A stretch of 64,000 nucleotides of DNA, taken from Ideonella_A sakaiensis_A. GTDB taxonomy: Bacteria; Pseudomonadota; Gammaproteobacteria; Burkholderiales; Burkholderiaceae_C. This document shows positions 47,398 to 56,007 of the stretch, in pieces (position 1 is the first letter of the stretch; the number at the start of each line of letters is the position of its first letter). Under the pieces are notes generated by a model. The model was not told where the DNA came from and made no database searches. It saw only the letters and a list, made by a program, of their open reading frames with translations. The stretch spans positions 4,960,001 through 5,024,000 of the forward strand of contig NZ_CP182947.1 in the NCBI RefSeq assembly GCF_048320135.1. The letters are read 5' to 3'. The translations under genes and the position numbers were made by a program.

Positions 47398-48799
47398 CCT
47401 GTCCAAATTCCAGTCGACTGGCGAACACACCAGCTTCCACGGCCGCCACATCAAGCCGCAGATCCTCGTCGACCTCGACGGCTCGAACTGGCATCTCGAC
47501 GCCTATCAGGCCCGGGGCGGCTACCAGGCACTGCGCAAGATCCTCGGTGTCGACGGTGCCGAACCGATGACGCCCGAGCAGGTGATTGCCGAAGTCAAGT
47601 TGTCGGGCCTGCGCGGCCGTGGCGGCGCCGGTTTTCCGACCGGGCTGAAGTGGAGTTTCATGCCCCGCCAGTTCCCGGGCCAGAAATACCTGGTCTGCAA
47701 CTCCGACGAAGGCGAGCCGGGTACCTGCAAGGATCGCGACATCCTGATGTTCAACCCGCACATCGTCATCGAAGGGATGGCGATCGCGGCGTATGCAATG
47801 GGCATCACGGTCGGCTACAACTACATCCACGGCGAGATCTTCGAGGTGTATGAACGCTTCGAGGAGGCGCTCGAACAGGCGCGTGGCGCCGGTCTGCTCG
47901 GCGACGGCATCCTCGGCTCGGGCTTCAATTTCCAGCTCCACGCAGCGCACGGCTTCGGCGCCTACATCTGCGGCGAGGAGACCGCGCTGCTCGAGTCGCT
48001 GGAAGGCAAGAAGGGGCAGCCGCGCTTCAAGCCGCCGTTCCCGGCCAGTTTCGGCCTGTACGGCAAGCCGACAACGATCAACAACACCGAGACCTTTGCC
48101 GCGGTGCCGTGGATCATTCGCAACGGCGGCCAGCCCTACCTCGATGTCGGCAAGCCGAACAACGGCGGCACGAAAGTCTTCTCGGTGGTCGGCGACGTCG
48201 CGCGGCCGGGCAACTACGAGATTCCGCTCGGCACGTCGTTTGCCGATCTGCTCGAACTCGCCGGTGGCATGCGCCCCGGCCGCCAGCTGAAGGCGGTGAT
48301 CCCGGGTGGATCGTCGGCGCCGGTGCTGCCGGCGTCGATCATGATGGACTGCACGATGGATTACGACTCGATCGCGAAGGCCGGATCGATGCTCGGCTCC
48401 GGCGCGGTGATCGTGATGGACGATACCCGCTGCATGGTCCGCTCGCTGCTGCGCTTGTCGTATTTCTACATGCACGAGAGCTGCGGCCAGTGCACGCCGT
48501 GCCGTGAAGGCACCGGCTGGCTGTTCAGGATGGTCGAGCGGATTGCCGACGGCAAGGGGCGGATGGAGGACATCGACCTGCTCAATTCGGTTGCCGACAA
48601 TATCCAGGGGCGCACGATCTGCGCGCTCGGCGATGCGGCGGCGATGCCGGTGCGGGCAATGATCAAGCATTTCCGCCATGAGTTCGTCGCATTGATCGAG
48701 CAGGCGGCGCTGTTGCCGGGCAGCGCGGCTGCCGCACCCGGCGTTGCGCCGGTCGGCGATGGTGGCTTCGCTGCCCGGGTGGCGCAGGTGAGCGCATGA
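47390..48799 (+). CDS. nuoF: NADH-quinone oxidoreductase subunit F
   Basis: 51-kDa-type subunit: binds NADH and FMN and holds cluster N3. 469 residues. GRGGAGFPTGLKW is the NADH loop, CNSDEGEPGTCKDRDI the FMN region, and ESCGQCTPCREG gives Cys365, Cys368 and Cys371, with Cys411 later. The last 30 or so residues form an Ala/Gly/Pro extension. Its TGA is overlapped by the ATG of the small frame at 48796. Confidence 0.97.
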   Translation: MLDLSKFQSTGEHTSFHGRHIKPQILVDLDGSNWHLDAYQARGGYQALRKILGVDGAEPMTPEQVIAEVKLSGLRGRGGAGFPTGLKWSFMPRQFPGQKYLVCNSDEGEPGTCKDRDILMFNPHIVIEGMAIAAYAMGITVGYNYIHGEIFEVYERFEEALEQARGAGLLGDGILGSGFNFQLHAAHGFGAYICGEETALLESLEGKKGQPRFKPPFPASFGLYGKPTTINNTETFAAVPWIIRNGGQPYLDVGKPNNGGTKVFSVVGDVARPGNYEIPLGTSFADLLELAGGMRPGRQLKAVIPGGSSAPVLPASIMMDCTMDYDSIAKAGSMLGSGAVIVMDDTRCMVRSLLRLSYFYMHESCGQCTPCREGTGWLFRMVERIADGKGRMEDIDLLNSVADNIQGRTICALGDAAAMPVRAMIKHFRHEFVALIEQAALLPGSAAAAPGVAPVGDGGFAARVAQVSA

Positions 48800-48906
48800 C
48801 GGCTTTGGAGAACACGAGCATGGTGGCGGCTGTTCGGAGCCTCCATCCCGGCCTTCCCCGAAACGGGGAAGGGGCAGAAGGAGCCGCCCGGCGGCTGGAT
48901 GCATGA
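48796..48906 (+). CDS. 36-codon reading frame bridging nuoF and nuoG
   Basis: Not a recognised protein. The frame opens with ATGA at the nuoF stop and closes with ATGA at the nuoG start, so it exactly fills the junction. AGGTGA lies 4 bases before its ATG, while the only purine-rich site for nuoG (GAAGGAG, 48877-48883) is 19 bases from the nuoG ATG. Translating it could deliver ribosomes to nuoG. Its middle is encoded by the palindrome at 48852-48872, so the peptide itself is probably incidental. Confidence 0.4.
   Translation: MTALENTSMVAAVRSLHPGLPRNGEGAEGAARRLDA
48852..48872. repeat. REP-like palindrome in the nuoF-nuoG junction
   Basis: CCTTCCCCG (48852-48860) and CGGGGAAGG (48864-48872) form a perfect 9-bp stem with an AAA loop. 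The surrounding pyrimidine- then purine-rich sequence resembles dispersed intergenic palindromes known in Betaproteobacteria. I saw only one copy in this window, so repeat status is inferred. Confidence 0.6.
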
Positions 48907-51239
48907 TTGAAATCGAACTCGACGGCCGGAAGGTCGAGGTGGCCGAAGGCAGCACCGTGATGCATGCCGCCGACAAGGCAGGCACCTACATTCCGCATTT
49001 CTGCTATCACAAGAAACTGTCGATTGCGGCGAACTGCCGCATGTGCCTGGTCGAGGTCGAGAAGGCACCGAAGCCGATGCCGGCCTGCGCGACGCCGGCG
49101 ACCCAGGGCATGATCGTGCGCACGCGCAGCGACAAGGCGCTGAAGGCGCAGCAGAGCGTGATGGAGTTTCTGCTGATCAATCACCCGCTCGATTGCCCGA
49201 TCTGCGATCAGGGCGGCGAGTGTCAGCTGCAGGACCTGGCGGTCGGTTATGGCGCTTCCGAATCTCGCTACGACGAGGAAAAGCGGGTCGTCTTCCAGAA
49301 GGATGTCGGGCCGCTGATCTCGATGGCCGAGATGACGCGCTGCATCCATTGCACGCGCTGCGTCCGCTTCGGCCAGGAGGTTGCCGGCGTGATGGAGCTC
49401 GGCATGATCCATCGCGGCGAACACGCGGAAATCACGACGGTGCTCGGCGATACCGTCGATTCGGAGTTGTCGGGCAACATGATCGACATCTGCCCGGTCG
49501 GCGCATTGACGAGCAAGCCGTTCCGCTACAGCGCACGCACCTGGGAGCTGTCGCGGCGCAAAAGCGTCAGCCCGCACGACAGCACCGGCAGCAACCTGAT
49601 CGTGCAGGTCAAGGGTGGCCGCGTGATGCGCGTGCTGCCGCTGGAAAACGAGGCCGTCAACGAATGCTGGATCGCCGACCGTGACCGCTTCAGCTATGAG
49701 GCGCTGGGCAGCCCGGACCGGCTGACGACGCCGATGGTCAAGCAGGGCGGGCAATGGCAGCCGACCGACTGGACCAGCGCGCTCGAATATGTCGCGCGCA
49801 GCCTGCAGCACATCAAGTCGGAGCACGGTGCGAACAGCATCGGCGCGCTGGTGTCGCCGCACAGCACCGTCGAGGAACTGTTCCTCGCCGGTCGGCTGGT
49901 TCGCGGCATTGGCTCGGAGAATATCGACCATCGCCTGCGCAACCGCGATTTCGCGGCCGCACCGGCCGGCTCGGCACGCTGGCTCGGCGGGTCGATCGCC
50001 GAACTGTCGACCGCTCAGCGCGTGCTGGTGATCGGCTCCTTCCTGCGCAAGGACCATCCGCTGTTTGCGCAGCGGCTGCGCCAGGCCTGCAAGCACGGCG
50101 CACAGGTCCACTCGCTGCATGCGGTCGCCGACGACTGGCTGCTGCCGGTCGCGAATGCGGTCACCGCGGCGCCCGGCCAATGGCTGGCCGAACTGGCCGG
50201 CATCGCTGCCGCCGTCGCCAATGGCGCTGGTGTCGCGGCGCCGGTCGACGCCAAGCCGTCCGATCAGGCGAAGGCGATCGCCGAATCGCTTGCCAGCGGC
50301 GACAGCAAATGGGTATTGCTCGGCAATGCGGCGGCACAGCATCCGCAAGCGGAGCAATTGCTCGCGCTTGCCGACTGGATCGGCAGGCAGACCGGCGCGC
50401 GTGTCGGTTTTCTTGGCGAAGCGGCCAACTCGGTCGGCGCGCAGCTCGTCGGTGCCTTGCCAGGGCCGGATGGGCGCAACGCGAAGGACATGCTGAACGG
50501 CGAACTGAAGGCGCTGCTGATGCTCAATGTCGAGCCGATGCTCGACATCGACAATGCGCCGGCTGCGCTCGAGGCGATGCGCGGTGCCAAGCTGGTGGTC
50601 GCGATGACGCCGTTCAAATCGGCCGCGCTCGACGCCGCCGACGTGTTGCTGCCGATCACGCCATTCACCGAGACCTCGGGCAGCTTCGTCAATGCCGAAG
50701 GCCGGGTGCAGAGTTTCCACGGCGTCGTCAAGGCGCTCGGCGATGCACGCCCGGCGTGGAAGGCGTTGCGCGTGCTCGGCAACCTGCTCGGCCTGGACAA
50801 TTTCAACTTCGAATCGTCGGAAGACGTTCGTGCCGAGGCGCTCGGCCCGGCCGACCAGTTGCAGCGGCGCCTCGACAACGCGCCCACCGTCGGTACCGAC
50901 GAGTTGAAGCTCGAGCAAGCCGACGAGGCCGGATTCGAGCGCATTGCCGAACTGCCGATTTATGCAACCGACATGCTGGTGCGGCGTGCGCCGAGCCTGC
51001 AACTGACTGCCGATGCGCGGCTGCTGCCGCTGGCGCGGATTCCGGCTGCGCTTGCCGACGAACTGGGTGTCGAATCCGGTGCGTCGCTGCGTTTTGCGCG
51101 CGGCGGGTCGGCCAGCGTGGTGTTGCCGGTGGTCGTCGGCGCCGGTCTTGCGCCGCGCACGATCCGCATTCCCGCCGGCCTGGCCGCCACTGCGGCACTC
51201 GGCGCGGCATATGGTCCGTTGACCGTCGAAAAGGCATGA
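48903..51239 (+). CDS. nuoG: NADH-quinone oxidoreductase subunit G
   Basis: 75-kDa-type subunit, the largest of the peripheral arm. 778 residues. N1b ligands: Cys34, 45, 48, 62. N5: His94, Cys98, 101, 107. N4: Cys147, 150, 153, 197. The E. coli N7 ligands are mostly missing: the segment at about 221-231 reads SVSPHDSTGSN and only Cys255 remains. A molybdopterin-oxidoreductase-like domain without cofactor follows. Ribosome site for the ATG is weak, hence the interest of the coupled frame upstream. Confidence 0.96.
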   Translation: MIEIELDGRKVEVAEGSTVMHAADKAGTYIPHFCYHKKLSIAANCRMCLVEVEKAPKPMPACATPATQGMIVRTRSDKALKAQQSVMEFLLINHPLDCPICDQGGECQLQDLAVGYGASESRYDEEKRVVFQKDVGPLISMAEMTRCIHCTRCVRFGQEVAGVMELGMIHRGEHAEITTVLGDTVDSELSGNMIDICPVGALTSKPFRYSARTWELSRRKSVSPHDSTGSNLIVQVKGGRVMRVLPLENEAVNECWIADRDRFSYEALGSPDRLTTPMVKQGGQWQPTDWTSALEYVARSLQHIKSEHGANSIGALVSPHSTVEELFLAGRLVRGIGSENIDHRLRNRDFAAAPAGSARWLGGSIAELSTAQRVLVIGSFLRKDHPLFAQRLRQACKHGAQVHSLHAVADDWLLPVANAVTAAPGQWLAELAGIAAAVANGAGVAAPVDAKPSDQAKAIAESLASGDSKWVLLGNAAAQHPQAEQLLALADWIGRQTGARVGFLGEAANSVGAQLVGALPGPDGRNAKDMLNGELKALLMLNVEPMLDIDNAPAALEAMRGAKLVVAMTPFKSAALDAADVLLPITPFTETSGSFVNAEGRVQSFHGVVKALGDARPAWKALRVLGNLLGLDNFNFESSEDVRAEALGPADQLQRRLDNAPTVGTDELKLEQADEAGFERIAELPIYATDMLVRRAPSLQLTADARLLPLARIPAALADELGVESGASLRFARGGSASVVLPVVVGAGLAPRTIRIPAGLAATAALGAAYGPLTVEKA

Positions 51240-51246
51240 GCCCGCG

Positions 51247-52311
51247 ATGATCGATCACATCAATCAATTCGGTGAATCGGTGCTCGGCGGCGCCTGGCCG
51301 GTCGCCTGGACGCTGATCAAGATCGTTGCGCTGCTGCTGCCGCTGATGGGCTGCGTCGCCTACCTGACGCTGTGGGAGCGCAAGGCAATCGGCTGGTCGC
51401 AGATCCGCCCCGGGCCGAACCGGGTCGGGCCATGGGGCCTGCTGACGCCGATCGCCGATGCGATCAAGCTGATCTTCAAGGAGATCATCCTGCCTGCGGC
51501 GGCCAACCGTCCACTGTTCCTGCTCGGCCCGGTGATGACGATCATGCCGGCGCTGGCCGCTTGGGTGGTAATCCCCTTCGGCCCGGAAGTCGCGTTGTCG
51601 AACATCAATGCCGGCCTGCTGTTCCTGCTTGCGATCACTTCGCTCGAGGTCTATGGCGTGATCATCGCCGGCTGGGCGTCGAACTCGAAATACGCCTTCC
51701 TCGGCGCGTTGCGCGCGTCGGCACAGATGGTCAGCTACGAGATCGCGATGGGTTTTGCGCTGGTCGTCGTGCTGATGGTCAGCGGCACGCTGAACATGAC
51801 CGAGATCGTGCTCGGCCAGGACAAGGGCCGCTTTGCCGACATCGGGCTGAATTTCCTGTCTTGGAACTGGCTGCCGCTGCTGCCGATCTTCGTCGTCTAT
51901 TTCATCTCGGGCCTGGCCGAGACGAACCGCCATCCGTTCGACGTCGTCGAAGGCGAGTCGGAGATCGTTGCCGGCCACATGGTCGAATATTCGGGCATGG
52001 CGTTCGCGATGTTCTTCCTCGCCGAATACGCGAACATGCTGCTGGTCTCGGTGCTTGCGGTCACGATGTTCCTCGGAGGCTGGTTGCCGCCGATCGACAG
52101 CGTTTTCTTCAACTGGATTCCGGGCTGGATCTGGCTCGGCCTGAAGACCTTCGTCGTCGTCACGCTGTTCCTGTGGGTTCGGGCGACCTTTCCGCGCTTC
52201 CGCTACGACCAGATCATGCGTCTGGGCTGGAAGATCTTCATTCCGGTGACGCTGGTCTGGCTGATCGTGGTCGGGCTGTGGATCCAGTCGCCGTGGAACA
52301 TCTGGATCTGA
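51247..52311 (+). CDS. nuoH: NADH-quinone oxidoreductase subunit H
   Basis: ND1-type membrane subunit linking quinone site and proton channels. 354 residues, eight or so helices. Conserved loops: WERKAIGWSQIRPGPNRVGP after helix 1 and AETNRHPFDVVEGESEIVAG, rich in the acidic E-channel residues. Starts 7 bases after nuoG. Confidence 0.97.
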   Translation: MIDHINQFGESVLGGAWPVAWTLIKIVALLLPLMGCVAYLTLWERKAIGWSQIRPGPNRVGPWGLLTPIADAIKLIFKEIILPAAANRPLFLLGPVMTIMPALAAWVVIPFGPEVALSNINAGLLFLLAITSLEVYGVIIAGWASNSKYAFLGALRASAQMVSYEIAMGFALVVVLMVSGTLNMTEIVLGQDKGRFADIGLNFLSWNWLPLLPIFVVYFISGLAETNRHPFDVVEGESEIVAGHMVEYSGMAFAMFFLAEYANMLLVSVLAVTMFLGGWLPPIDSVFFNWIPGWIWLGLKTFVVVTLFLWVRATFPRFRYDQIMRLGWKIFIPVTLVWLIVVGLWIQSPWNIWI

Positions 52312-52404
52312 CGCCATGAGCCGATCGATTCGAATTGAAGCCGCGGCCATCGCAAGCCGGTCCGCCGTCGCACCGGCTGCCGGCGGGCAGAGGGAGGAGC
52401 ACCG

Positions 52405-52893
52405 ATGAGTGCCATCAAGGATCTGTTTTCGAGCTTCATGCTCACCGAGCTGTTCAAGGGCCTCGCGCTGACCGGCCGGCACTTCCTGTCGCCGACGATC
52501 ACGGTTCAGTTTCCTGAAGAGAAAACGCCAATGAGCCCGCGGTTTCGCGGCTTGCATGCGCTGCGCCGCTATGAGAACGGCGAGGAGCGCTGCATTGCAT
52601 GCAAGCTGTGCGAGGCGGTCTGCCCGGCGCTGGCGATCACGATCGAAAGCGACGTGCGCGACGATGGTTCGCGGCGCACGACGCGTTACGACATCGACCT
52701 GACCAAGTGCATCTTCTGCGGCTTCTGCGAGGAGAGCTGCCCAGTCGATTCGATCGTCGAGACCCACATCTTCGAATACCACGGCGAGAAGCGCGGCGAC
52801 CTCTATTTCACGAAGGACATGCTGCTGGCCGTCGGTGACCGCTACGAAAGCGAAATCGCCGCCAACAAGGAGGCCGACGCCCGCTACCGCTGA
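52405..52893 (+). CDS. nuoI: NADH-quinone oxidoreductase subunit I
   Basis: TYKY-type subunit with clusters N6a and N6b. 162 residues; two ferredoxin motifs give Cys63, 66, 69, 73 and Cys102, 105, 108, 112 (CIACKLCEAVCP and CIFCGFCEESCP). A strong GGGAGGAG precedes the ATG after a 93-base spacer that holds no gene. Confidence 0.98.
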   Translation: MSAIKDLFSSFMLTELFKGLALTGRHFLSPTITVQFPEEKTPMSPRFRGLHALRRYENGEERCIACKLCEAVCPALAITIESDVRDDGSRRTTRYDIDLTKCIFCGFCEESCPVDSIVETHIFEYHGEKRGDLYFTKDMLLAVGDRYESEIAANKEADARYR

Positions 52894-52928
52894 GCATCGC
52901 TCGCGATGCCGCCGCCGCGTCGACGCGG
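52894..52928. other. Two adjacent palindromes between nuoI and nuoJ
   Basis: GCATCGC-TC-GCGATGC (52894-52909) starts right after the nuoI stop. The 14-base perfect palindrome CCGCGTCGACGCGG (52915-52928) follows. They could form hairpins that stabilise or segment the long operon mRNA; no T-run is present. Confidence 0.4.
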
Positions 52929-52970
52929 TCGGCTGCCGCCGCGCTGTCAGGCTTCCGCGCCAGGACCACG

Positions 52971-53600
52971 ATGAATACGACTTCCGCGCTTTTCTACATC
53001 TTCTCGGCCGTGCTGCTGTTCGCGGCATTCCGTGTCATCACCGCGCGCACGCCGGTCTACGCGGCGCTTTATCTGGTGCTCGCGTTTTTCTCGGCCTCCT
53101 GCGTCTGGATCCTGCTGCACGCCGAATTTCTCGCGATCGCGCTGGTGCTGGTTTATGTCGGTGCGGTGATGGTGCTGTTCCTGTTCGTCGTGATGATGCT
53201 TGACATCGATTCGAATGCCTTGCGCCAGGGTTTCTGGAAGCATTTCCCGGTCGCCGGGCTGGTCGGCGTGATCATCGCGCTCGAGATGGCCGCGGTGCTG
53301 CTCGGGGGCTTCCGTTTGTCGGAGGCGCCGGTTGCCGATGCGGCGACGGTGCAGGCCGGCAATACCAGGATGCTCGGCATCGAGGTCTATACCCGCTACC
53401 TGTACCCGCTGCAGATCGCCGCGGTGCTGCTGCTGGTCGCGATCATCGCGGCGATTTCGTTGACGCTGCGCAAGCGCAAGGATTCGCGCAGCATTGACCC
53501 GTCCGATGCGGTTCGGGTGCGCAAGGCTGACCGGGTGCGGCTGGTGAAGATGCCGGCCAGCGTCGATTCGGCGCCGGCGGCCCGTGGAGACCAGCCATGA
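52971..53600 (+). CDS. nuoJ: NADH-quinone oxidoreductase subunit J
   Basis: ND6-type membrane subunit. 209 residues with five hydrophobic helices; VYVGAVMVLFLFVVMMLDID in helix 3 contains the conserved pi-bulge region. A basic tail of about 40 residues ends the protein. The stop overlaps the nuoK ATG (ATGA). Confidence 0.96.
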   Translation: MNTTSALFYIFSAVLLFAAFRVITARTPVYAALYLVLAFFSASCVWILLHAEFLAIALVLVYVGAVMVLFLFVVMMLDIDSNALRQGFWKHFPVAGLVGVIIALEMAAVLLGGFRLSEAPVADAATVQAGNTRMLGIEVYTRYLYPLQIAAVLLLVAIIAAISLTLRKRKDSRSIDPSDAVRVRKADRVRLVKMPASVDSAPAARGDQP

Positions 53601-53902
53601 TTACGCTTGGCCACTTTCTGTCGCTCGGCGCGATCCTGTTCGCGTTGTCGGTGATCGGCATCTTCCTGAATCGCAAGAACCTGATCGTGCTGCTGATGGC
53701 GATCGAACTGATGCTGCTGGCGGTCAACCTGAATTTCGTCGCCTTTTCGCATTACCTCGGCGACATGGCAGGTCAGGTATTTGTCTTCTTCATCCTGACC
53801 GTTGCTGCGGCCGAATCGGCAATCGGCCTGGCCATCCTGGTCGTGTTGTTCCGCAACCGCTCGACGATCAACGTGGACGAGATGGACAGCCTGAAGGGCT
53901 GA
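53597..53902 (+). CDS. nuoK: NADH-quinone oxidoreductase subunit K
   Basis: ND4L-type subunit of 101 residues, three helices, with the buried glutamates in LMAIELMLLAVNL and VAAAESAIGLAI that take part in the proton path. Starts inside the nuoJ stop. Confidence 0.97.
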   Translation: MITLGHFLSLGAILFALSVIGIFLNRKNLIVLLMAIELMLLAVNLNFVAFSHYLGDMAGQVFVFFILTVAAAESAIGLAILVVLFRNRSTINVDEMDSLKG

Positions 53903-53909
53903 TCAGCAC

Positions 53910-55952
53910 ATGGCAACAGAACTCTCCCAGAACATGCTGCTGGCGGTGCCGCTGGCACCGCTGGTCGGCTCGCTGATCGCCGGCCTTGCCGGCAAGAAGG
54001 TCGGCCGCCGCGGCGCGCACATCGTCACCATCCTCGGCGTGCTGATCGCCTTCATCATCTCGGCGATGACCTTGTATTCGGTCGCCATCGACGGCGCCCG
54101 TTTCAACGCGACGATCTACGAGTGGATGGTCATCGGTGACCTGAAGATGGAGGTCGGCTTCCTGATCGACGGCCTGTCGGCGATGATGATGTGCGTCGTC
54201 ACCTTCGTCTCGCTGATGGTGCACATCTACACCATCGGATACATGGAGGAAGACCCGGGTTACCAGCGTTTCTTCAGCTATATCTCGCTGTTCACCTTCA
54301 GCATGTTGATGCTGGTGATGAGCAACAACTTCCTGCAGCTGTTCTTCGGCTGGGAGGCCGTCGGCCTCGTCAGTTATCTGCTGATCGGTTTCTGGTTCAA
54401 CAAGCCGACCGCGATCTTCGCGAACATGAAGGCCTTCCTGGTCAATCGGGTCGGCGACTTCGGCTTCATCCTCGGCATCGGCCTGATCGTTGCATTTGCC
54501 GGCAGCCTCAGTTATGCCGAGGTGTTCGCTAAGGCGCCCGAGCTCGCGGCCCTGGGTTTTGCCAATCCCTTTGGCGGAGCCGAATGGATGCTGATCACCG
54601 TGATCTGCATCTGCCTGTTCATCGGCGCGATGGGCAAGAGCGCGCAGTTTCCGCTGCACGTCTGGCTGCCCGATTCGATGGAGGGCCCGACGCCGATCTC
54701 GGCGCTGATCCACGCGGCGACGATGGTGACCGCCGGCATCTTCATGGTGGCCCGGATGTCGCCGCTGTTCGAGCTGTCCGACACCGCGCTCAGCTTCGTG
54801 CTGGTGATCGGCGCGATCACCGCGCTGTTCATGGGCTTTCTCGGCATCATCCAGAACGACATCAAGCGTGTCGTTGCCTATTCGACGCTGTCGCAGCTCG
54901 GCTACATGACGGTGGCGCTTGGCGTGTCGGCCTATTCGGTCGCCGTCTTCCACCTGATGACGCACGCGTTTTTCAAGGCCCTGCTGTTCCTCGGCGCCGG
55001 CTCGGTGATCATTGGCATGCACCATGACCAGGACATCCGCAACATGGGCGGCCTGCGCAAGTACATGCCGATCACCTGGATCACGTCGCTGCTCGGTTCG
55101 CTGGCATTGATCGGCACGCCGCTGTTTGCCGGCTTCTATTCGAAGGACAGCATCATCATCGCGACCTATGCGTCGCAGCTGCCCGGCGCCTGGTTTGCGC
55201 AATTCGCGGTCACCGCCGGCGTCTTCGTCACCGCGTTCTATTCGTTCCGGATGTATTTCCTCGTCTTCCACGGCGACGAGCGTTTCCGCCACAAGCCTTT
55301 CCCCGGTGAACACGACCACCACGACGAGCACGGCGGCGAGCACCATGTGCACGAGCCGCACGAATCACGCTGGGTCGTGACGCTGCCGCTGGTGCTGCTC
55401 GCGATTCCATCGGTCGTGATCGGCTACATGACGATCCAGCCGATGCTGTTCGGCGATTTCCTGCGCGATTCGATCTTCGTCGACGTGGCCAGGCATCCGG
55501 CGATGGCGCAGCTGGCCGAAGGCTTCCACGGCGCGATGGCAATGGCCACCCATGGCCTGGTCACCGCACCGTTCTGGCTGGCGCTGGCCGGCGTCGTCAC
55601 CGCCTATGGGTTCTACATGGTCAAGCCGCAGATCCCGGCGGCGATCAAGGCCGGCGCCGGTCCGATCTACAAGCTGCTCGACAACAAGTATTACTTCGAT
55701 GCGTTCAACGAGAAGGTGCTGGCAGCCGGCGCGCGACTGCTCGGCGTCGGCTTGTGGAAAGGTGGGGATGCTGCATTGATCGACGGTGTGCTGATCAACG
55801 GTTCGTCGCGCGGCATCGGCGGCATCGCGCAACTGGTGCGCAAGGTGCAGACCGGTTATCTGTACTGGTATGCGTTGGTGATGATCCTGGGCCTGATCGG
55901 CCTGATGACCTGGCAATTGTGGCCCTTCCTGGGCGGCTTGACCGGTCGCTGA
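53910..55952 (+). CDS. nuoL: NADH-quinone oxidoreductase subunit L
   Basis: ND5-type antiporter-like proton channel at the tip of the membrane arm, with a long lateral helix at the C-terminus. 680 residues. Key segments: LFFGWEAVGLVSYLLIGFW with the channel glutamate, GKSAQFPLHVWLPDSMEGPTPISALIHAATMV with the lysine, and AYSTLSQLGYM. A His/Asp/Glu-rich loop at about residues 463-486 is a local variation. Confidence 0.97.
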   Translation: MATELSQNMLLAVPLAPLVGSLIAGLAGKKVGRRGAHIVTILGVLIAFIISAMTLYSVAIDGARFNATIYEWMVIGDLKMEVGFLIDGLSAMMMCVVTFVSLMVHIYTIGYMEEDPGYQRFFSYISLFTFSMLMLVMSNNFLQLFFGWEAVGLVSYLLIGFWFNKPTAIFANMKAFLVNRVGDFGFILGIGLIVAFAGSLSYAEVFAKAPELAALGFANPFGGAEWMLITVICICLFIGAMGKSAQFPLHVWLPDSMEGPTPISALIHAATMVTAGIFMVARMSPLFELSDTALSFVLVIGAITALFMGFLGIIQNDIKRVVAYSTLSQLGYMTVALGVSAYSVAVFHLMTHAFFKALLFLGAGSVIIGMHHDQDIRNMGGLRKYMPITWITSLLGSLALIGTPLFAGFYSKDSIIIATYASQLPGAWFAQFAVTAGVFVTAFYSFRMYFLVFHGDERFRHKPFPGEHDHHDEHGGEHHVHEPHESRWVVTLPLVLLAIPSVVIGYMTIQPMLFGDFLRDSIFVDVARHPAMAQLAEGFHGAMAMATHGLVTAPFWLALAGVVTAYGFYMVKPQIPAAIKAGAGPIYKLLDNKYYFDAFNEKVLAAGARLLGVGLWKGGDAALIDGVLINGSSRGIGGIAQLVRKVQTGYLYWYALVMILGLIGLMTWQLWPFLGGLTGR

Positions 55953-56007
55953 AGCGGCAACGGCTGCTGCAGCGGATTTTTCCAGTCGAGTCACGGAGAA
56001 CAAGAAC

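Noticed and set aside
48663..51002. 779-codon minus-strand open frame
   Set aside because: Antisense to nuoG, which has all expected cluster ligands on the plus strand.
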